From assembly GCA_014529385.2 (NCBI GenBank), contig CM043952.1, positions 57,021,619-57,085,618 of the forward strand: a stretch of DNA of 64,000 nucleotides, in the 5' to 3' direction. The DNA comes from Adiantum capillus-veneris (lineage: Eukaryota > Streptophyta > Polypodiopsida > Polypodiales > Pteridaceae). A program made the position numbers and the translations under genes. Shown one piece after another: positions 27,043-38,332 of this stretch (position 1 is the stretch's first letter; every line of letters begins with the position of its first letter). The notes beneath the pieces are model-generated. The model saw only the letters and a program-made list of their open reading frames with translations. It did not search any database and was not told where the DNA came from.

Positions 27043-29048
27043 GGCAAGCCATGGTACTTGAAAATTTGTGAAATGAAGAGGGTTGCCATTTGATGGGCTT
27101 TGATAGTCTTTTTGACAGGTATAAAATGAGCTTGTTTACTAAACCTGTCTACTATCGTCCATATTCCCGTATTCCCATGGATAGACTTAGGCAATCCAAA
27201 GATAAAATCCATGGATATGCTCTCCCATGGTGAATTAGGGATTGGCAAGGGTTGAAGCAATCCAAGTTGCTTCCCTCTATCAAATTTTGTCTTTTGGCAT
27301 ACCACACATTTGGAAACATACTCTTGTATGTTCACTTTCATGGTAGGCCAATAGAAATATGTTTCAATTCCCTTTAAGGTAGACTGAATCCCTCTATGCC
27401 CCGCATAAGGTGGAGCATGAGATTCATACATTACTTTCTCACGTAGTGAGTTAGTAACGCATAGTCTATTGCCATAGAGAAGATAACCATCTTGTAAAGT
27501 AAATGGTTCTTCTTTCTTCCCTAATGCAAGGGCTGAAATCACATCTCTAAAATCGGGATCAATAGCATACTCATCTATCATTGAAGATAGATCATTGTGA
27601 GTTGCTATGGAAACCGCATTCACTCTCGACCGTCTTGAGAGTGCATCAGCTACTTGATTATGCTTGCCAGCAATGTGAGCAATATGAAAATGAAATTGCG
27701 AAAGGAAATTTGCCCACCTCATTTGTTTGTCGGAGAGCTTGGTCTGCGTCATGAAGTACTTAAGACTTTGGTGATCCGTTCGCAGAATGAAAGGAGTCCC
27801 CAATAAATAGTGCTTCCATGAGTCTAAGGCATGTAGAACTGCAAGGAGTTCCTTTTCGTATATGCCTAGAGCTTGCTCAACAGGGTCGAGCCTTCGACTC
27901 TCATAGCCTATGGCGTGCCCTTCTTGGAGCAAAACAGCTCCAAGGCAATCACCACAAGCATCACATTGGACCTCAAATGGTTTTGAGAGATCCGGTAGTG
28001 TAAGCACAGGTTGAGAGATAAGCTTTTCTTTAAGCTTTTCGAAAGCATTGTTCTCCTTAGCAGACCATGTATACCTAACGCTTTTCTTTGTTAGGTCATG
28101 TAATGGTCCCGCAATTTGTGAGAACTTTTCTATGAAGCGTCTATAGTATGCACACATACCTATAAAGCTTCTTAGTTCATGAAGATTCCTTGGTTTAGGC
28201 CATCCTTTTATTACCTCTAACTTGGATGGATCCATTTGGATGCCATCTTGAGAGATAATGTGACCTAAATACTGAATCTCTTGCAAGAAAAATTCACTTT
28301 TCTTTCGATTAACATAAAGTTTATTCTCTCTTAAAACTTGAAATATTACCTGGAGGTGTTGCTTGTGTTCCTCCAATGAATTAGAGTAGATGATAATATC
28401 ATCAAAGAACACTCCAGTGAAGGTTCGATGAGGCCTGAACAGCTTCTCCATCAAGCGGTTGAATGTGGCTGGTGCATTGGTCAAGCCAAAAGGCATGACA
28501 ATGTATTCGTAAAGACCAAATGTAGTACGAAATGCGGTCTTTACAATGTCTTGATCAACTATCCTTATTTGATGATAGCCACTTTTTAGGTCAACCCTAC
28601 TGAAGTAGGTCGATCCTTGTAGCTTATCAAATAGGTCTTCTACCCGTGGAACGGGAAACCTATTCTTGATAGTGATCCTATTTAGTGCTCTATAGTCGAC
28701 ACACATACGATATGTGCCGTCTTTCTTTTGCACTAATAGCACAGGTGAGCAAAATGGAGATGAGCTTGGCCTAACCATACCCTTCTCAACTAACTCATGC
28801 ACTTGCCGCATAATCTCCTCTTGTTGAGCTTGAGAAACTCTATAAGGAGGTTTATTAGGCGGTGAACTTCCTGGAAGAAGTTCAATTGCATGGTCATCAT
28901 TACCTCGTTTAGGAGGTAGCTCACAAGGGATGTCGTCAATAAAAACATCTTGAAACCCCTTGAGAAAATTGGATAACTCTAATTCCTTTTGGTTGCTTTT
29001 ATTTTCTTTTGCTAAAGCATTAGGTTCATTTTGAGAAGTCTTTAACAA
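27033..29048 (-). CDS. Element A' pol: RT, RNase H, integrase zinc domain and first part of the core
   Basis: An open frame of 671 codons. RT shows CVDYRALN, DLKSGYHQI, MPFGLTNAPATF and the catalytic FFDD (Asp codons 28398-28403). RNase H follows, with an altered first Asp region (QCDACG), Glu in EKELLA, and Asp in RTDHQSL and VADALSR. The integrase HHCC domain (SHAPPYAGH to CVVCQKTK) and first core Asp (SMDFIFGLP) come next, then the frame ends at a one-base deletion. It overlaps the end of gag-protease by 23 nt in the +1 frame. Related chromoviruses usually have one continuous frame, so a small indel is likelier than programmed frameshifting. Its start ATG is not a genuine initiation site. 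Confidence 0.92.
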   Translation of the reverse strand: MLKTSQNEPNALAKENKSNQKELELSNFLKGFQDVFIDDIPCELPPKRGNDDHAIELLPGSSPPNKPPYRVSQAQQEEIMRQVHELVEKGMVRPSSSPFCSPVLLVQKKDGTYRMCVDYRALNRITIKNRFPVPRVEDLFDKLQGSTYFSRVDLKSGYHQIRIVDQDIVKTAFRTTFGLYEYIVMPFGLTNAPATFNRLMEKLFRPHRTFTGVFFDDIIIYSNSLEEHKQHLQVIFQVLRENKLYVNRKKSEFFLQEIQYLGHIISQDGIQMDPSKLEVIKGWPKPRNLHELRSFIGMCAYYRRFIEKFSQIAGPLHDLTKKSVRYTWSAKENNAFEKLKEKLISQPVLTLPDLSKPFEVQCDACGDCLGAVLLQEGHAIGYESRRLDPVEQALGIYEKELLAVLHALDSWKHYLLGTPFILRTDHQSLKYFMTQTKLSDKQMRWANFLSQFHFHIAHIAGKHNQVADALSRRSRVNAVSIATHNDLSSMIDEYAIDPDFRDVISALALGKKEEPFTLQDGYLLYGNRLCVTNSLREKVMYESHAPPYAGHRGIQSTLKGIETYFYWPTMKVNIQEYVSKCVVCQKTKFDRGKQLGLLQPLPIPNSPWESISMDFIFGLPKSIHGNTGIWTIVDRFSKQAHFIPVKKTIKAHQMATLFISQIFKYHGLPCP

Positions 29049-30342
29049 AAATCATGTACACGGAAATAGAGCTCTTTATTGACTTGTTGAAAGCTGGTGT
29101 ATGTACAATGGGGATGGTGTTACCCATTTCCTTAGCATCTATATACATGTCTTTTTCCCTGAACTTAAAGGAGATTCTCCTTTCAGGAAATTTAACATCG
29201 GCAGCCAGGCGGTCAAACCATGGTGCCCCTAGGATTACATCCTCATGCTTGAGAGGAGAGATAAAGAAGTCCTCTTTGTCCACATAGCCTTGGACATGAA
29301 GCCTCAATTTCCCGATTAAGGGAGTGACTGAAGCTTCTTGCCCCTTGAAGGCACTGTCTGCGGGTAGGACATCTCCCATCTCGTAGGATTGTATTCCTAG
29401 CTTGGTGGCCAACTCTATAGATATAAAATTGTGAGTAGAACCAGGGTCAAAGAGAATAAAAGCATCATGTTCTCTTACCTTTCCCCAAGCATGGCATAGA
29501 GGAGATCCTTTGTGGTGAGTTTGGTGAGTCTCCTCCTCTTGGATTTCAACCAAGGAAGCTCTAGGAGGATCTTGGCGGTTGTTCTTTTGGGGACAAGCGC
29601 GGTACGCATGCCCTTGTTCGCCGCACTTGAAACACCGGTTATCCTTACGATAACGCTCAAGCTCTTCAGGAGAGAGTTTATTCTTACCTTTGTAAACTCC
29701 CTTCTCTTTAGCTTTGTTGGAGTTGCCCTTAGGAGACTTTTGGACATTGTCCTTCCCCTTAGGCTCATTGGAACCCTTGTTTTCCGGGGGCTTATTATTT
29801 CTTTTTGCCCCCGTTTGGAAATTGATTCGAGAGGCGACCATAGTGTGGTGTATTACCGCCGATATGGTACGTGGTCTTTGGGAGTTGACATACTCCGCCA
29901 TTTCTTCGGTTAAGCCCGCACAAAATTGTTGCTTTTGCTCTCCAAAATCCAACTTTTTGAAGACAGTGGCTTTGAGTTGTAGGTCCCAAAACTTGTCTAC
30001 ATATTTTTGGATGGATTCATTGGGAGAGAGCTTTAAGCTTCGCCATTCGGTGAGTACTTTGTCTTTGGCATCGGTGGCCAAAAACTGCTTCATAATGGAA
30101 GCTCTTAAAGCTTTCCATGTTCGTGGAGCTTCACCGTTGTCTCGTAGGCTAGACCACCATTGTCTGGCGGACTCTTGAAAGTGCATAGCTACATGGTGTA
30201 GCTTAGAGCACTCTGTGAAGCCCTCATCTCCAAACTCCGCATCGAATTGTTGGATAAAGGGCAAGACTTTGTCCGTAGCACCAAAGGTACCATCATAGGT
30301 AAGGAAAGAGATGCTCTTCCCTCCCTCTTTGAATTTCTTCAA
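29026..30342 (-). CDS. Element A' gag capsid, nucleocapsid and protease
   Basis: 438 open codons. The capsid domain runs over the first 170 residues (ARQWWSSLRD, FLATDAKDKVL, QKYVDKFWDL). A Lys-rich linker leads to a canonical CX2CX4HX4C zinc knuckle (29593-29634, CFKCGEQGHAYRAC). The protease follows with FDPGST (catalytic Asp codon 29446-29448), a variant of the usual D[ST]G, and the flap/ILGAPWF motif. The frame is the same as 30394-31080 upstream, joined across a single TGA, so the true gag starts at 31080. Confidence 0.9.
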   Translation of the reverse strand: MKKFKEGGKSISFLTYDGTFGATDKVLPFIQQFDAEFGDEGFTECSKLHHVAMHFQESARQWWSSLRDNGEAPRTWKALRASIMKQFLATDAKDKVLTEWRSLKLSPNESIQKYVDKFWDLQLKATVFKKLDFGEQKQQFCAGLTEEMAEYVNSQRPRTISAVIHHTMVASRINFQTGAKRNNKPPENKGSNEPKGKDNVQKSPKGNSNKAKEKGVYKGKNKLSPEELERYRKDNRCFKCGEQGHAYRACPQKNNRQDPPRASLVEIQEEETHQTHHKGSPLCHAWGKVREHDAFILFDPGSTHNFISIELATKLGIQSYEMGDVLPADSAFKGQEASVTPLIGKLRLHVQGYVDKEDFFISPLKHEDVILGAPWFDRLAADVKFPERRISFKFREKDMYIDAKEMGNTIPIVHTPAFNKSIKSSISVYMIFVKDFSK

Positions 30343-30393
30343 CTTGGACGACCTCTTCCATGCCGCATAGGATTTCCTATGGCCTCTTCTTTT

Positions 30394-31080
30394 TCATGGT
30401 TCAAAGGTTGCACCATCACTTTCTTCAGAAGGTGAAGAATTTGAAGAAGGTGGAGAAGAGGGTGACCTCTTTCTCGCCTTTTTCTTGTCTTGATCTTTGT
30501 CGTCTTCACCATAGCTTTCATAAGAGGAAGAGGATGAAGAAGATGGAGAAGAGGGTGTCCTCTTTCTCGCCTTTTTCTTTTCTTGCTTTTTATCATCCCT
30601 CTTTGAATTATGGCGTGGAGAAGAGTGTGATGGTCTTCTCCGCTTTGGTGGTGATGGAGAGCGTTTAGCCCGCCGTCTTCGTGGAGCCATCTCCGCCGAG
30701 GTGGCGGGAGACTCGCTTCTTTCTCGTTCCTTTGGTGGAGGCTCTTGAGTTCTCCTTTGGGAAGGAGATGCATCATCAAGAAGTAAATTCTTGAGCCCTT
30801 CATATGGATTCTCTTCTTCTTCCTGAATCGGAGAGAGACCTCTTTTGGTAGTCTCACAAGGAGGCTTCCTAGGTGTTCTCTCGTTATGGTGATGAGCTTG
30901 GAGAATCTCGTGAGCACGAAGCTGCCGTTTCACTTCACTTTGGAGAGATGGATTGCCCATGGCTTGTTGAAGCCTAGAAACAAGATAGTTAACAAGCATT
31001 GAAGCATCATTAGTAGCTTGCTCATGAGCAAAATCAAAGTTATCAACATTAATTTCACTCTCTTTACTATTGTCAGCCAT
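30394..31080 (-). pseudogene. Element A' gag N-terminal extension, Arg/Ser-rich, ended by a premature TGA
   Basis: The first ATG after the leader is at 31080 (MADNSKES). After about 100 ordinary residues the protein becomes strongly basic and Ser-rich (RRRRAKRSPSPPKRRRP), with two copies of a roughly 34-residue block containing KKKARKR[TS]PSSP and acidic spacers. TGA at 30394-30396 separates it from the capsid domain in the same frame. Arg/Ser-rich stretches are typical of nuclear RNA-binding or splicing factors and of nuclear import signals; a role in nuclear entry or RNA binding is inference. Confidence 0.8.
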
Positions 31081-31467
31081 TCTAACAACTTTTAGGTGTA
31101 CTTTGGCACTTCAAGCCCTAGTTGCTACTCCTCTTTACCCCTTTAGAAAAAGCACTCAAGCTACTGTACCCGCGGCTCGAATACCATTAATTGCAAGGAA
31201 TAGAAGAGAGGGTCTTTCGCCACCAAAACAACACCGGCTCCTGTCAAGCTTCTAATAGATCAATAGTGGTTAAGCCGTAGGCAAGCCCCGTAGGACTCCA
31301 CTATTAAGACCATAGCTCTCGACGGTGATGCCCCGTTAACTGCACGAAGGCAGGCACACTGCAAGGCTGAAAAATCCCTATTCTACTTACTCACAGGCAA
31401 TTAATAATACCAACCATTTGTAGCTAGCTTGAGGACCTCCCTTCTTGAGCAAGAAAAGAGAAACCTT
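31081..31467 (-). other. Element A' leader
   Basis: This is the non-coding stretch between primer site and gag ATG on the minus strand. No open frame or repeat of note. Confidence 0.7.
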
Positions 31468-31481
31468 GAGCTCTGATACCA
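31468..31481 (-). other. Element A' primer binding site (initiator Met tRNA)
   Basis: On the minus strand TGGTATCAGAGCTC lies one base after the 5' LTR end. Twelve bases match the standard initiator-Met site TGGTATCAGAGC. Confidence 0.92.
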
Positions 31482-31482
31482 A

Positions 31483-32674
31483 TGTAACATTTAATGGCCT
31501 AACAACTTATGTGTAGCGGAAATTAGCATGAACATAGTGGGCATTTCATTAGAATAGATGCCTAATGAGAATTACAAGAGTGCTTGGGTGGAGAGAGCAA
31601 CAAAAAGCATAACACCTAGTTAGATAGCATCGACAATACTTTTAAAAGAGAGAGAAATTAATCTATTGACAACAGTTGAGGACCGGATTTTCATGGAGCC
31701 GGTCCCCCCTCCAAAAGGCTTTGTATTATGGTTTCTCCCATCAAGAGAGACATTGTACAATACAATTCTTTGTGTTCCTTCAAGACTAGCTAGTGCAATG
31801 AAGATGGAAACTTCATGCACTAAGCAAAACACTTAACAAACAAAACTTGAATTATCCCCGTTCTCAGACCCAAGACCTCACACACCTTCGAAGATGGTGA
31901 GAGCTAACAGGGTATGAGAGTAGATTGAGAGGAAGAAGGAGTATCTTACGAGAAAGATGTACATCTCCTCACATAATCACGCATATGTAGCATAGCTTAG
32001 CTTAGTAATTAGCTTGGTAGAGGAGATGAGCATGCATTGAAGCTTGGCTCTTGGTTGGATTTGCATCCACATGCCAAGAGAGTGTTGATGTAGGCTTCTA
32101 TCTCACAAGCTTGGAGTAGGTGATGAGTTCTCCATTAAAGCTTGGGGAAGAGATAGTCTTCTCTTTCTTCACACATGAGCTTGTGTGAGTGTGTGTGTGA
32201 TAATGCCTTGCAAAAATCAGCCCCCTCTCTCTCTTGGGCGAGCCCTCTTGCTAATTGCTCTTGCTGAAGCCTCATTGGCCCTCCCCAAGTCAAGCCAATT
32301 ACAATTAAGCAGCATAAGTGATAGCCTTCTGACATGTGTCCCCCTTTCCCCTTTTGTGAGAGCTTTAGGTAATTAAATAATTAAACTAAACTCTCATTGG
32401 ACCCCTTTGCCTCCTGGCCAATAGGAATCAGGCAAGCCATGGGGCTCTCGAATGCTCATTGGACCCCTTGAGAGACTGCCCAATAGTCTTTTAGGAGACT
32501 TAATTCTCATTGGTTTCTTTTATTAAATGTTTTTAAATTAATTAAACTAGATTTAATCTAGCTTAATTCTCATTGGTCCACTTTAAGGGTCATCCAATAG
32601 AAATTGGGCACACCTTGTGGACATCTGGCCTAGGGAGCTGACATGTGTCCCTCATTCCCTTTGTGTAAAGGGAG

Positions 32675-32709
<35 letters not shown>

Positions 32710-33086
32710 CTTTCTCTCTCATCCCCTACCTTTAGGGCTCGCCCCCTCCCATGTAGGGATGTGCAAAGACTTTTAGGGCACACACAAAGCATCCAATTTT
32801 CCCTAGGGTTGACCTTTGGACACAACCTTTGAATTTTGGAACCTTAGCATTTTGGAAGTCTTAATGGGCTGAACCTTAGGGTCTTTTTAGCCCATTGTTG
32901 CACATGGATCTTTTGCAGATGCCCCCCCCTTTGGATCCCTATTTTGCCTCCTTTGGATCCCTACTGTGGCCGGTCTGCAAGCTTAACCAATATTCTAGCT
33001 TTTTCTCCCCTAGACTTCCCTACATTAAATGATCAGTTTAATATGAGAAAATCATTTAGGAGAATTAGATATTGATTATTATGACA
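31483..33086 (-). repeat. Element A' 5' LTR
   Basis: 1604 bp; on the minus strand it starts TGTCATAATAATC at 33086 and ends TGTTACA at 31483. A (GT)n tract lies at about 32677-32708. It is flanked on the right by the target duplication attat (33087-33091). Confidence 0.95.
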
Positions 33087-33091
33087 ATTAT

Positions 33092-33751
33092 GCTCTTAGT
33101 CCATCACCCACCTCCTCAAATATGAGACTATGTCTATAACTTCCAAGTGACTTGGAAACTAGTCCTTGAAGGGCATTTTTTTGTTTTGTGAGACTAAGTA
33201 CTTTTACAAACATAAAAAAGGTTATCTACAAAAAGATAAAAGTATTATATATTTTTTTGGTAAAACAATTTGAAATTTTACTAAGATGTACATCTTAGAA
33301 ATTACCTTAATTTTCTTTATAGGGCTCGTATTTTGACATGGAGAAAAATCCAAAAGTTTTCTTTCCCTCATAACCAACCTATGGTAGAAGCAAGGTGTAA
33401 AAAACCTTTTTCTAGCTTTATAAACAAATTGCCAAAACTATGTAGGAAAACAAAACACTTTAGTGTCTCCTGAATGCCCAATTACAAAACTAGTGATAAT
33501 GTCACGTAGCCAGTAACCGTTTCATCTAGGTCGACCACCTTCTGACCATAGAGCCAAGAAGGTGGGGTGCAGGGGGAGACCACTTGGTGATAGTGCTGGG
33601 CAGTCGATAAACCAATGTGGACATGAAAGCCACACTATAAAATGCTTGGGAATGAGGGGGAAGCCTCATTCTTCTCAAGACTAGCTGGTGAACAATAGAT
33701 TTGACCCTTTCTAGGACAACATATCCGTAGTGGTATCACATCATAGTAACA
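33092..33751 (+). repeat. Possible LTR remnant ending at a Met-type primer site
   Basis: Bases ending in taaca at 33747-33751 directly precede a primer-site-like sequence, so the 3' end of an old LTR probably lies here. Its start was not found and no second copy was seen in the window. It holds no open frame. Confidence 0.35.
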
Positions 33752-33752
33752 T

Positions 33753-33765
33753 TGGTATTAGAGCC
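33753..33765 (+). other. Relic primer binding site, Met type
   Basis: TGGTATTAGAGCC differs from the Met-type site TGGTATCAGAGCC at one base. Such sites are common in copia and chromovirus elements. Confidence 0.5.
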
Positions 33766-34566
33766 AGTGGTTACGTTTCACGTGTGAACGGATCCACCAA
33801 CATTTAATCTAGTAATCATTTGGCTAATGAGAAAATAGTTAAGGCCAATATCACACGTTGGCACTCGAACAGGTGTGAACAAGCAAAGTTAGGCACCCTC
33901 GCTGTCACGCACAGGTGGTGGAATAGCGAGTGTTAAATTATCTCACATCTACAGCAACCAATGAGTCTAGCACAACTGTGAAGTGCTGTGGTTGCGTCCA
34001 TGGCATCCACAGTTCAAGGCCTGTGGGCATTGTTCCCACCTTGTAAAGAGGGAATTTTTGCTATCTTTGTTTAGAGCCGGGTTGCGCCCATGTCAGTGGG
34101 GGAAGTGGGATGTACAGAGCTGCACCTCAATCTCGTTTCACTGTAGAACAAAACATCACAAGAAAAAGCAATGCACATGCTTTGTTCTTGTTGGCTCTCA
34201 TAACCCTACAATGAAGGAGGAGACAGCTCTATCGTAACCTTCTTTTAAGCCTCCCCTTTTTCAAAGTGAGAGCAAGGTTATTGGCATGCGGCCTTTGGAT
34301 TTTGTGCAAGTAGTCTTGGAATTTTTTAAATTGGTAATCATCCTCTCCTTGCTCCCCCCTCTCCCCTTGGGTGCGACTCGACTCTTATGGATGAGGGGCT
34401 ACTCCAGGCTACAAAAGTCTCGTGCCAACTCGAAGTCACGCATGTCTAGGCTGACACGGGCCTAAGAAGATAAGGTATCTGGAGATTACAAGGAAGGGGA
34501 ATAGCTTGAAGACAGGGTGTGGAACTCTCTCTCTCAGCTCTCCCATCCTCTACCACTCAAGCTCTT

Positions 34567-34648
<82 letters not shown>

Positions 34649-35085
34649 TGCTCAAACTCTCTATCACTCCGTCTCTCTCTCACCCTTGCGTTCACAATTG
34701 GGGTTGTTTCTGCCACTGTGTGGCCCTACAACCCCACCTATTTCCTTATTGTATGGAGGCTCCGCAAATGCCCACCCACTGCAAGCGCTACACAGTTTGG
34801 TCCTCGGATCCTGTCGTATTCAAAGCTGTTATATGGCCTGCGATAGCTGGTCAACGCCCACCGCCCACTGCCCACCTCCCACCATAGGTTTCTATGGCCG
34901 TTGTGCCCTTTGTGCCACACACAAGCGCCCACTCACGCCCATAAGCCGGCACACCTCCTCTTCCGCAAGTGCTACCCTCAGATGCCACCGAGCGTCACCA
35001 GCATCATTGTCATATTCACTATCGTGCACCTCCAAAAGAGAGTCCACCACCTTACCTTTGCAATGTAGGTCACTCATCCCCCCCC

Positions 35086-35119
<34 letters not shown>

Positions 35120-35505
35120 TTCATGCACGGGAAGCAAAAGGTGTCAAAGAAGGCTTGTCGAGAGTTGTTGATGCAACCAATGGGCACTAAAAGCTCTCCC
35201 TCTATGCTCACTACTACAAAGGGCAAAAATGTTTATTGTAAAAGTGTCAAAACAAGCTATTTTATGCAGGGCTAGGGCTAGACTGGACACATCTACATCG
35301 AATTTTACTAAAAACTCCTTTAGATTCATTGGTTGCAAGCTCCAAGGTTTCTTGGCACAATCAGCTCTCGCATAAGATTTTATATTTAGTAAAACTATGG
35401 ATAGTACTTCTTGACATGAGAACATAGCTCTTAAAACCTTTTTAATCTTAATTTTTGATCCACTTCGTGATAGACTTACTCAAGTTAAGATATGTGACTC
35501 CAAAA

Positions 35506-35508
<3 letters not shown>
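33766..35508 (+). other. No gene seen; several microsatellites
   Basis: No convincing coding sequence. A (TC)n tract lies at about 34563-34644 and a short one at 35090-35115. Long frames through them (for example 34506-35171) are Ser/Leu artefacts. Confidence 0.6.

Positions 35509-35587
<79 letters not shown>
35509..35587 (+). repeat. Compound (GT)n(GA)n microsatellite
   Basis: About 42 bp of GT followed by about 37 bp of GA with one interruption. Confidence 0.95.
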
Positions 35588-35743
35588 CTTAGGCTGAAAT
35601 ATAGTACATTGAATAATGTTTCATTGTACACAAAATAATAATAAACGCAAGGTGGCTCTTGTCTTAGAAAATACATCACTTTAAGAGTAGTTTCGTATAA
35701 AAAAGGACACTTTAGTGTCCTCTTTTAACGAATTTAGATAAAA

Positions 35744-36062
35744 TGGTACGTCTATGCGGTTAAGAAATTCATGCATTACTTATTGGCTAATAAGTTTGTC
35801 TTCTTTGTGGACCACCAAGCCCTACTTTATTTGGTAAACAAGCCATGCAATACTAGTAGAATTGTGAGATGGTTTATTATCCTACTAGAGTTTGATTTTA
35901 CGGTAGTAGTCAAAAAGGAAACCACACATCAACAAGAAGATCACCTTTCGAGGATCACTTCAAGAGAACCTCCAAAAGGAGTTGATGATGATTTTTAAGA
36001 TGATTATCTTTTCTCCGTTGAAATGATCCCAAGATGGTTTAAAGATCGAGTCTCTTTGATGA
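35744..36062 (+). pseudogene. Ty3 RNase H C-terminal fragment
   Basis: The frame gives YAVKKFMHYLLANKFVFF, then VDHQALLYLVNKP, SRIVRWFIILLEFDF and DHLSRITS. This is the standard C-terminal half of Ty3 RNase H, with the third catalytic Asp in VDHQ and the last in the DHLSR region. It ends in one stop at 35996-35998, then reads on as DYLFSVEMIPRW. No RT lies upstream and no integrase downstream, so it is an isolated fragment abutting a gag fragment of another element or copy. Confidence 0.8.
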
Positions 36063-36105
36063 GCATAGCTCAAGTAGATTCACGGGTCCCACTTCCAATC
36101 ACACT

Positions 36106-38127
36106 ATGCCAAATCCTAATATGAGATCGCAACAACCAGAAGCAGTCAATGCTCCACGAATGTTGAAGTGGTGCACCATAGAGAAAAAATACATGAACCA
36201 TGACACTAGTGAGTGCTTCTATAACTGGAACTACATGAGGGAAAGGTAGTATGGTATGCCGACAGTACAACAGTTGCCACCACCTCCAAGGTACCATATC
36301 AGACCCAACAACGTGATACAAGGAGGGGACAAATTGCAACCAGTATTGGGGAAACAACCACCTTTACCTCATGATAAGTGGTCCATTGTGCGTTATGTGT
36401 AGCGACAAAGTCTCTTATAACTCATCCGATGATGCCACCAATTGTTTAAAAAATTAGTGAGGGACCAATCGAGAGCCATGTGAGGGAGATGGAGGGTATA
36501 GCTTTTGACCCGGAAGAGAGTCCATTTTGGGCTAGTGGTAATGAAACTACTGAACCTTCTTATGTGGCTCAAACATTAGAAATCAATTCACAATGGATGA
36601 AAACACACTCATTTTCATAGCAAACTAGAACTACAAACCCAGGGGATATTTGCCTAGGGCAGGCCAGCCAACAGGGGTACCACCGGAGGCTAGGCAACAG
36701 GGGTACCACCAACAGTCTCATGCGAGGGCCTATGTTATGAATGTGGAGGTGATCATTGGGCAAGAGAGTGTCCCCATAAAGGTCAACAAACAATTTTTTT
36801 TGGATTTTGTGAACTTTTACCATGCATGAGCGGATCGGAGTCTGAGCCTACAGTTCCAGCCAAAGTGGTGACTAGAGCTCAAGCTCAAGAAGCGGAAAAA
36901 GATTAGCCTATAGCGGATGATTTGAAACTTATCAAACAGATCAAATTTGAAATTGGATCAATAAAAACTCAAAGAAAACCTTGGAGAGCCAAACATGACA
37001 AAATGAAAGCAAAGAGGCTGAAGGAGAAAACAACCTTCGAAAAGGAATTATACCAAACAAAATAACTGCTTGGACACAAGCATGAGAAAAAGAAAGACGC
37101 AGAGAGATTGAAAGAGCCAAAGATTGACTTGGGCGGTTCGATCTTGGTGGAAAAGGTGAAAGAGCAACTAGACGCTATGTTGCAAGCCTATGCGGCAAGG
37201 CTCAATAACAACTAAACTTTAGAACAAAGACTACTGACCTATCCGCATCCAGAAGACAAAACCAAAAGAATGGAGATGTGCAAAAGATTTGTAGAAATTG
37301 CTTAAGCCCCGCTATAGCCTGGAGGTCCAAAAACTCTAGAGCTTGGAACGCATGAGTTGGGAAAAGAAAACACAGGAATGTGGGGGGAAACCAACAAAGG
37401 TGAAAAACATAATATTTAAGGATTCTGTGATCGATGTGGAATGGATCATTTGCCCATAAATTATGCTCAAAATTTGGATAATAAAATCAAATCTATAGGA
37501 CAAGGAGGAGCCTCGTACTAGTAGGATTGTCACAAACACAACAGATGAGGGTGAATCTTTGGAGATGCAACCAATTCCCGAGGTAGAAGAATAGTGGCCA
37601 CAATCACTATGGGAAACGATTAAAAAAAAAGATCACATTGATATCAACACCAATCCCTAAAATAAACATGGACATGAGATCTATTAGGGAGATATTCAAT
37701 CGCTGTATGGCGATGCAGGAATAAAGGTTTCTGTAGAGAGTAAACATGAGGCTTTAAAAAATTTACTGTCCTTTGTAGGAAAATATGAAACGAAATGTGA
37801 GGTATAAGTTGTATCATCTCAATGGAATTCTATTCCACAAGTGACAGATACAAAGAGATTGCATGATTTATTGTCTTCTCCTATAAGATGCTCAATCACT
37901 CTTGTAGAGCTTCTGAAAATCAAACCATATTTGTGGGGACAAATGAGCAAAAATTTGGAAAAGATGGGAGTGAAGATACAACCAAAGGTGACCTCGTGGA
38001 GGAAATTAAGAAAACAAATCATCCTAAAAAATCAAAAGCAAAACCTGTCCTAGTGAATAAGGTAGAAGATTATTGCAAAGAGGAAGAAGGGATGTTGAAA
38101 CGGTTGACCAACACACATAAAATTTGA
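36106..38127 (+). pseudogene. Decayed gag/nucleocapsid fragment with zinc knuckles
   Basis: Starting at an ATG at 36106 (MPNPNMRSQQ), the translation has a Cys/His motif around KWCTIEKKYMNHDTSEC, a Pro-rich stretch and, in a shifted frame, a canonical CX2CX4HX4C knuckle (36733-36771, CYECGGDHWAREC). A degenerate knuckle follows near 37436 (CDRCGMDHLPINY), whose first half matches CNRCGIDHL in element D, so the two are relatives. A Lys/Glu-rich helical linker lies between. A later open piece (37841-38053) has ITLVELLKIKPYLW, which resembles the segment before protease in this group. Stops and shifts throughout. Confidence 0.6.
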
Positions 38128-38332
38128 CTGGTCAATGAAGGTGCATTAATTCTTTCACTTTTTTCCTAAAGTCGGCTTTATAACTCGTAATCTTGAGAAA
38201 ACTGTGTAATATTGAAAAAGGCTGGAGAGCTTGGTGCACCCATGATCGTAATAACTGTCTCTTTTTAACCCAAACACCTAATTTAGAGCCCGAGGTATAT
38301 AAGCCAAAGGTTTTAATTATTAAGGGGGATCA
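38128..38332 (+). other. Non-coding stretch ending in a polypurine-like tract
   Basis: The tract aagggggatca near 38322-38332 resembles the polypurine tract of element D (aggaaggggggca). Confidence 0.4.

Larger units (their letters stand above)
24177..33086 (-). mobile_element. Element A': complete Ty3 chromovirus, 8.9 kb
   Basis: Both LTRs, both 5-bp target duplications (attat), a primer site for initiator Met tRNA, a polypurine tract and all domains are present. The order on the minus strand is gag with an Arg/Ser-rich N-terminus, zinc knuckle, protease, RT, RNase H, integrase and chromodomain, which is chromovirus order. LTRs are 1598 and 1604 bp; I counted about a dozen differences in the first 900 bp, so insertion was fairly recent. 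Damage is light: a TGA in gag (30394-30396), a gag/pol frame change near 29048, a one-base loss in integrase near 27040, a TAA at 26836-26838 and a TGA in the chromodomain (26242-26244). It is the sister of element A. Confidence 0.95.

Noticed and set aside
29026-29048. Programmed +1 frameshift between gag-protease and pol in A'
   Set aside because: The overlap is only 23 nt and related chromoviruses use one frame; a one-base indel explains it and other indels exist in this copy.
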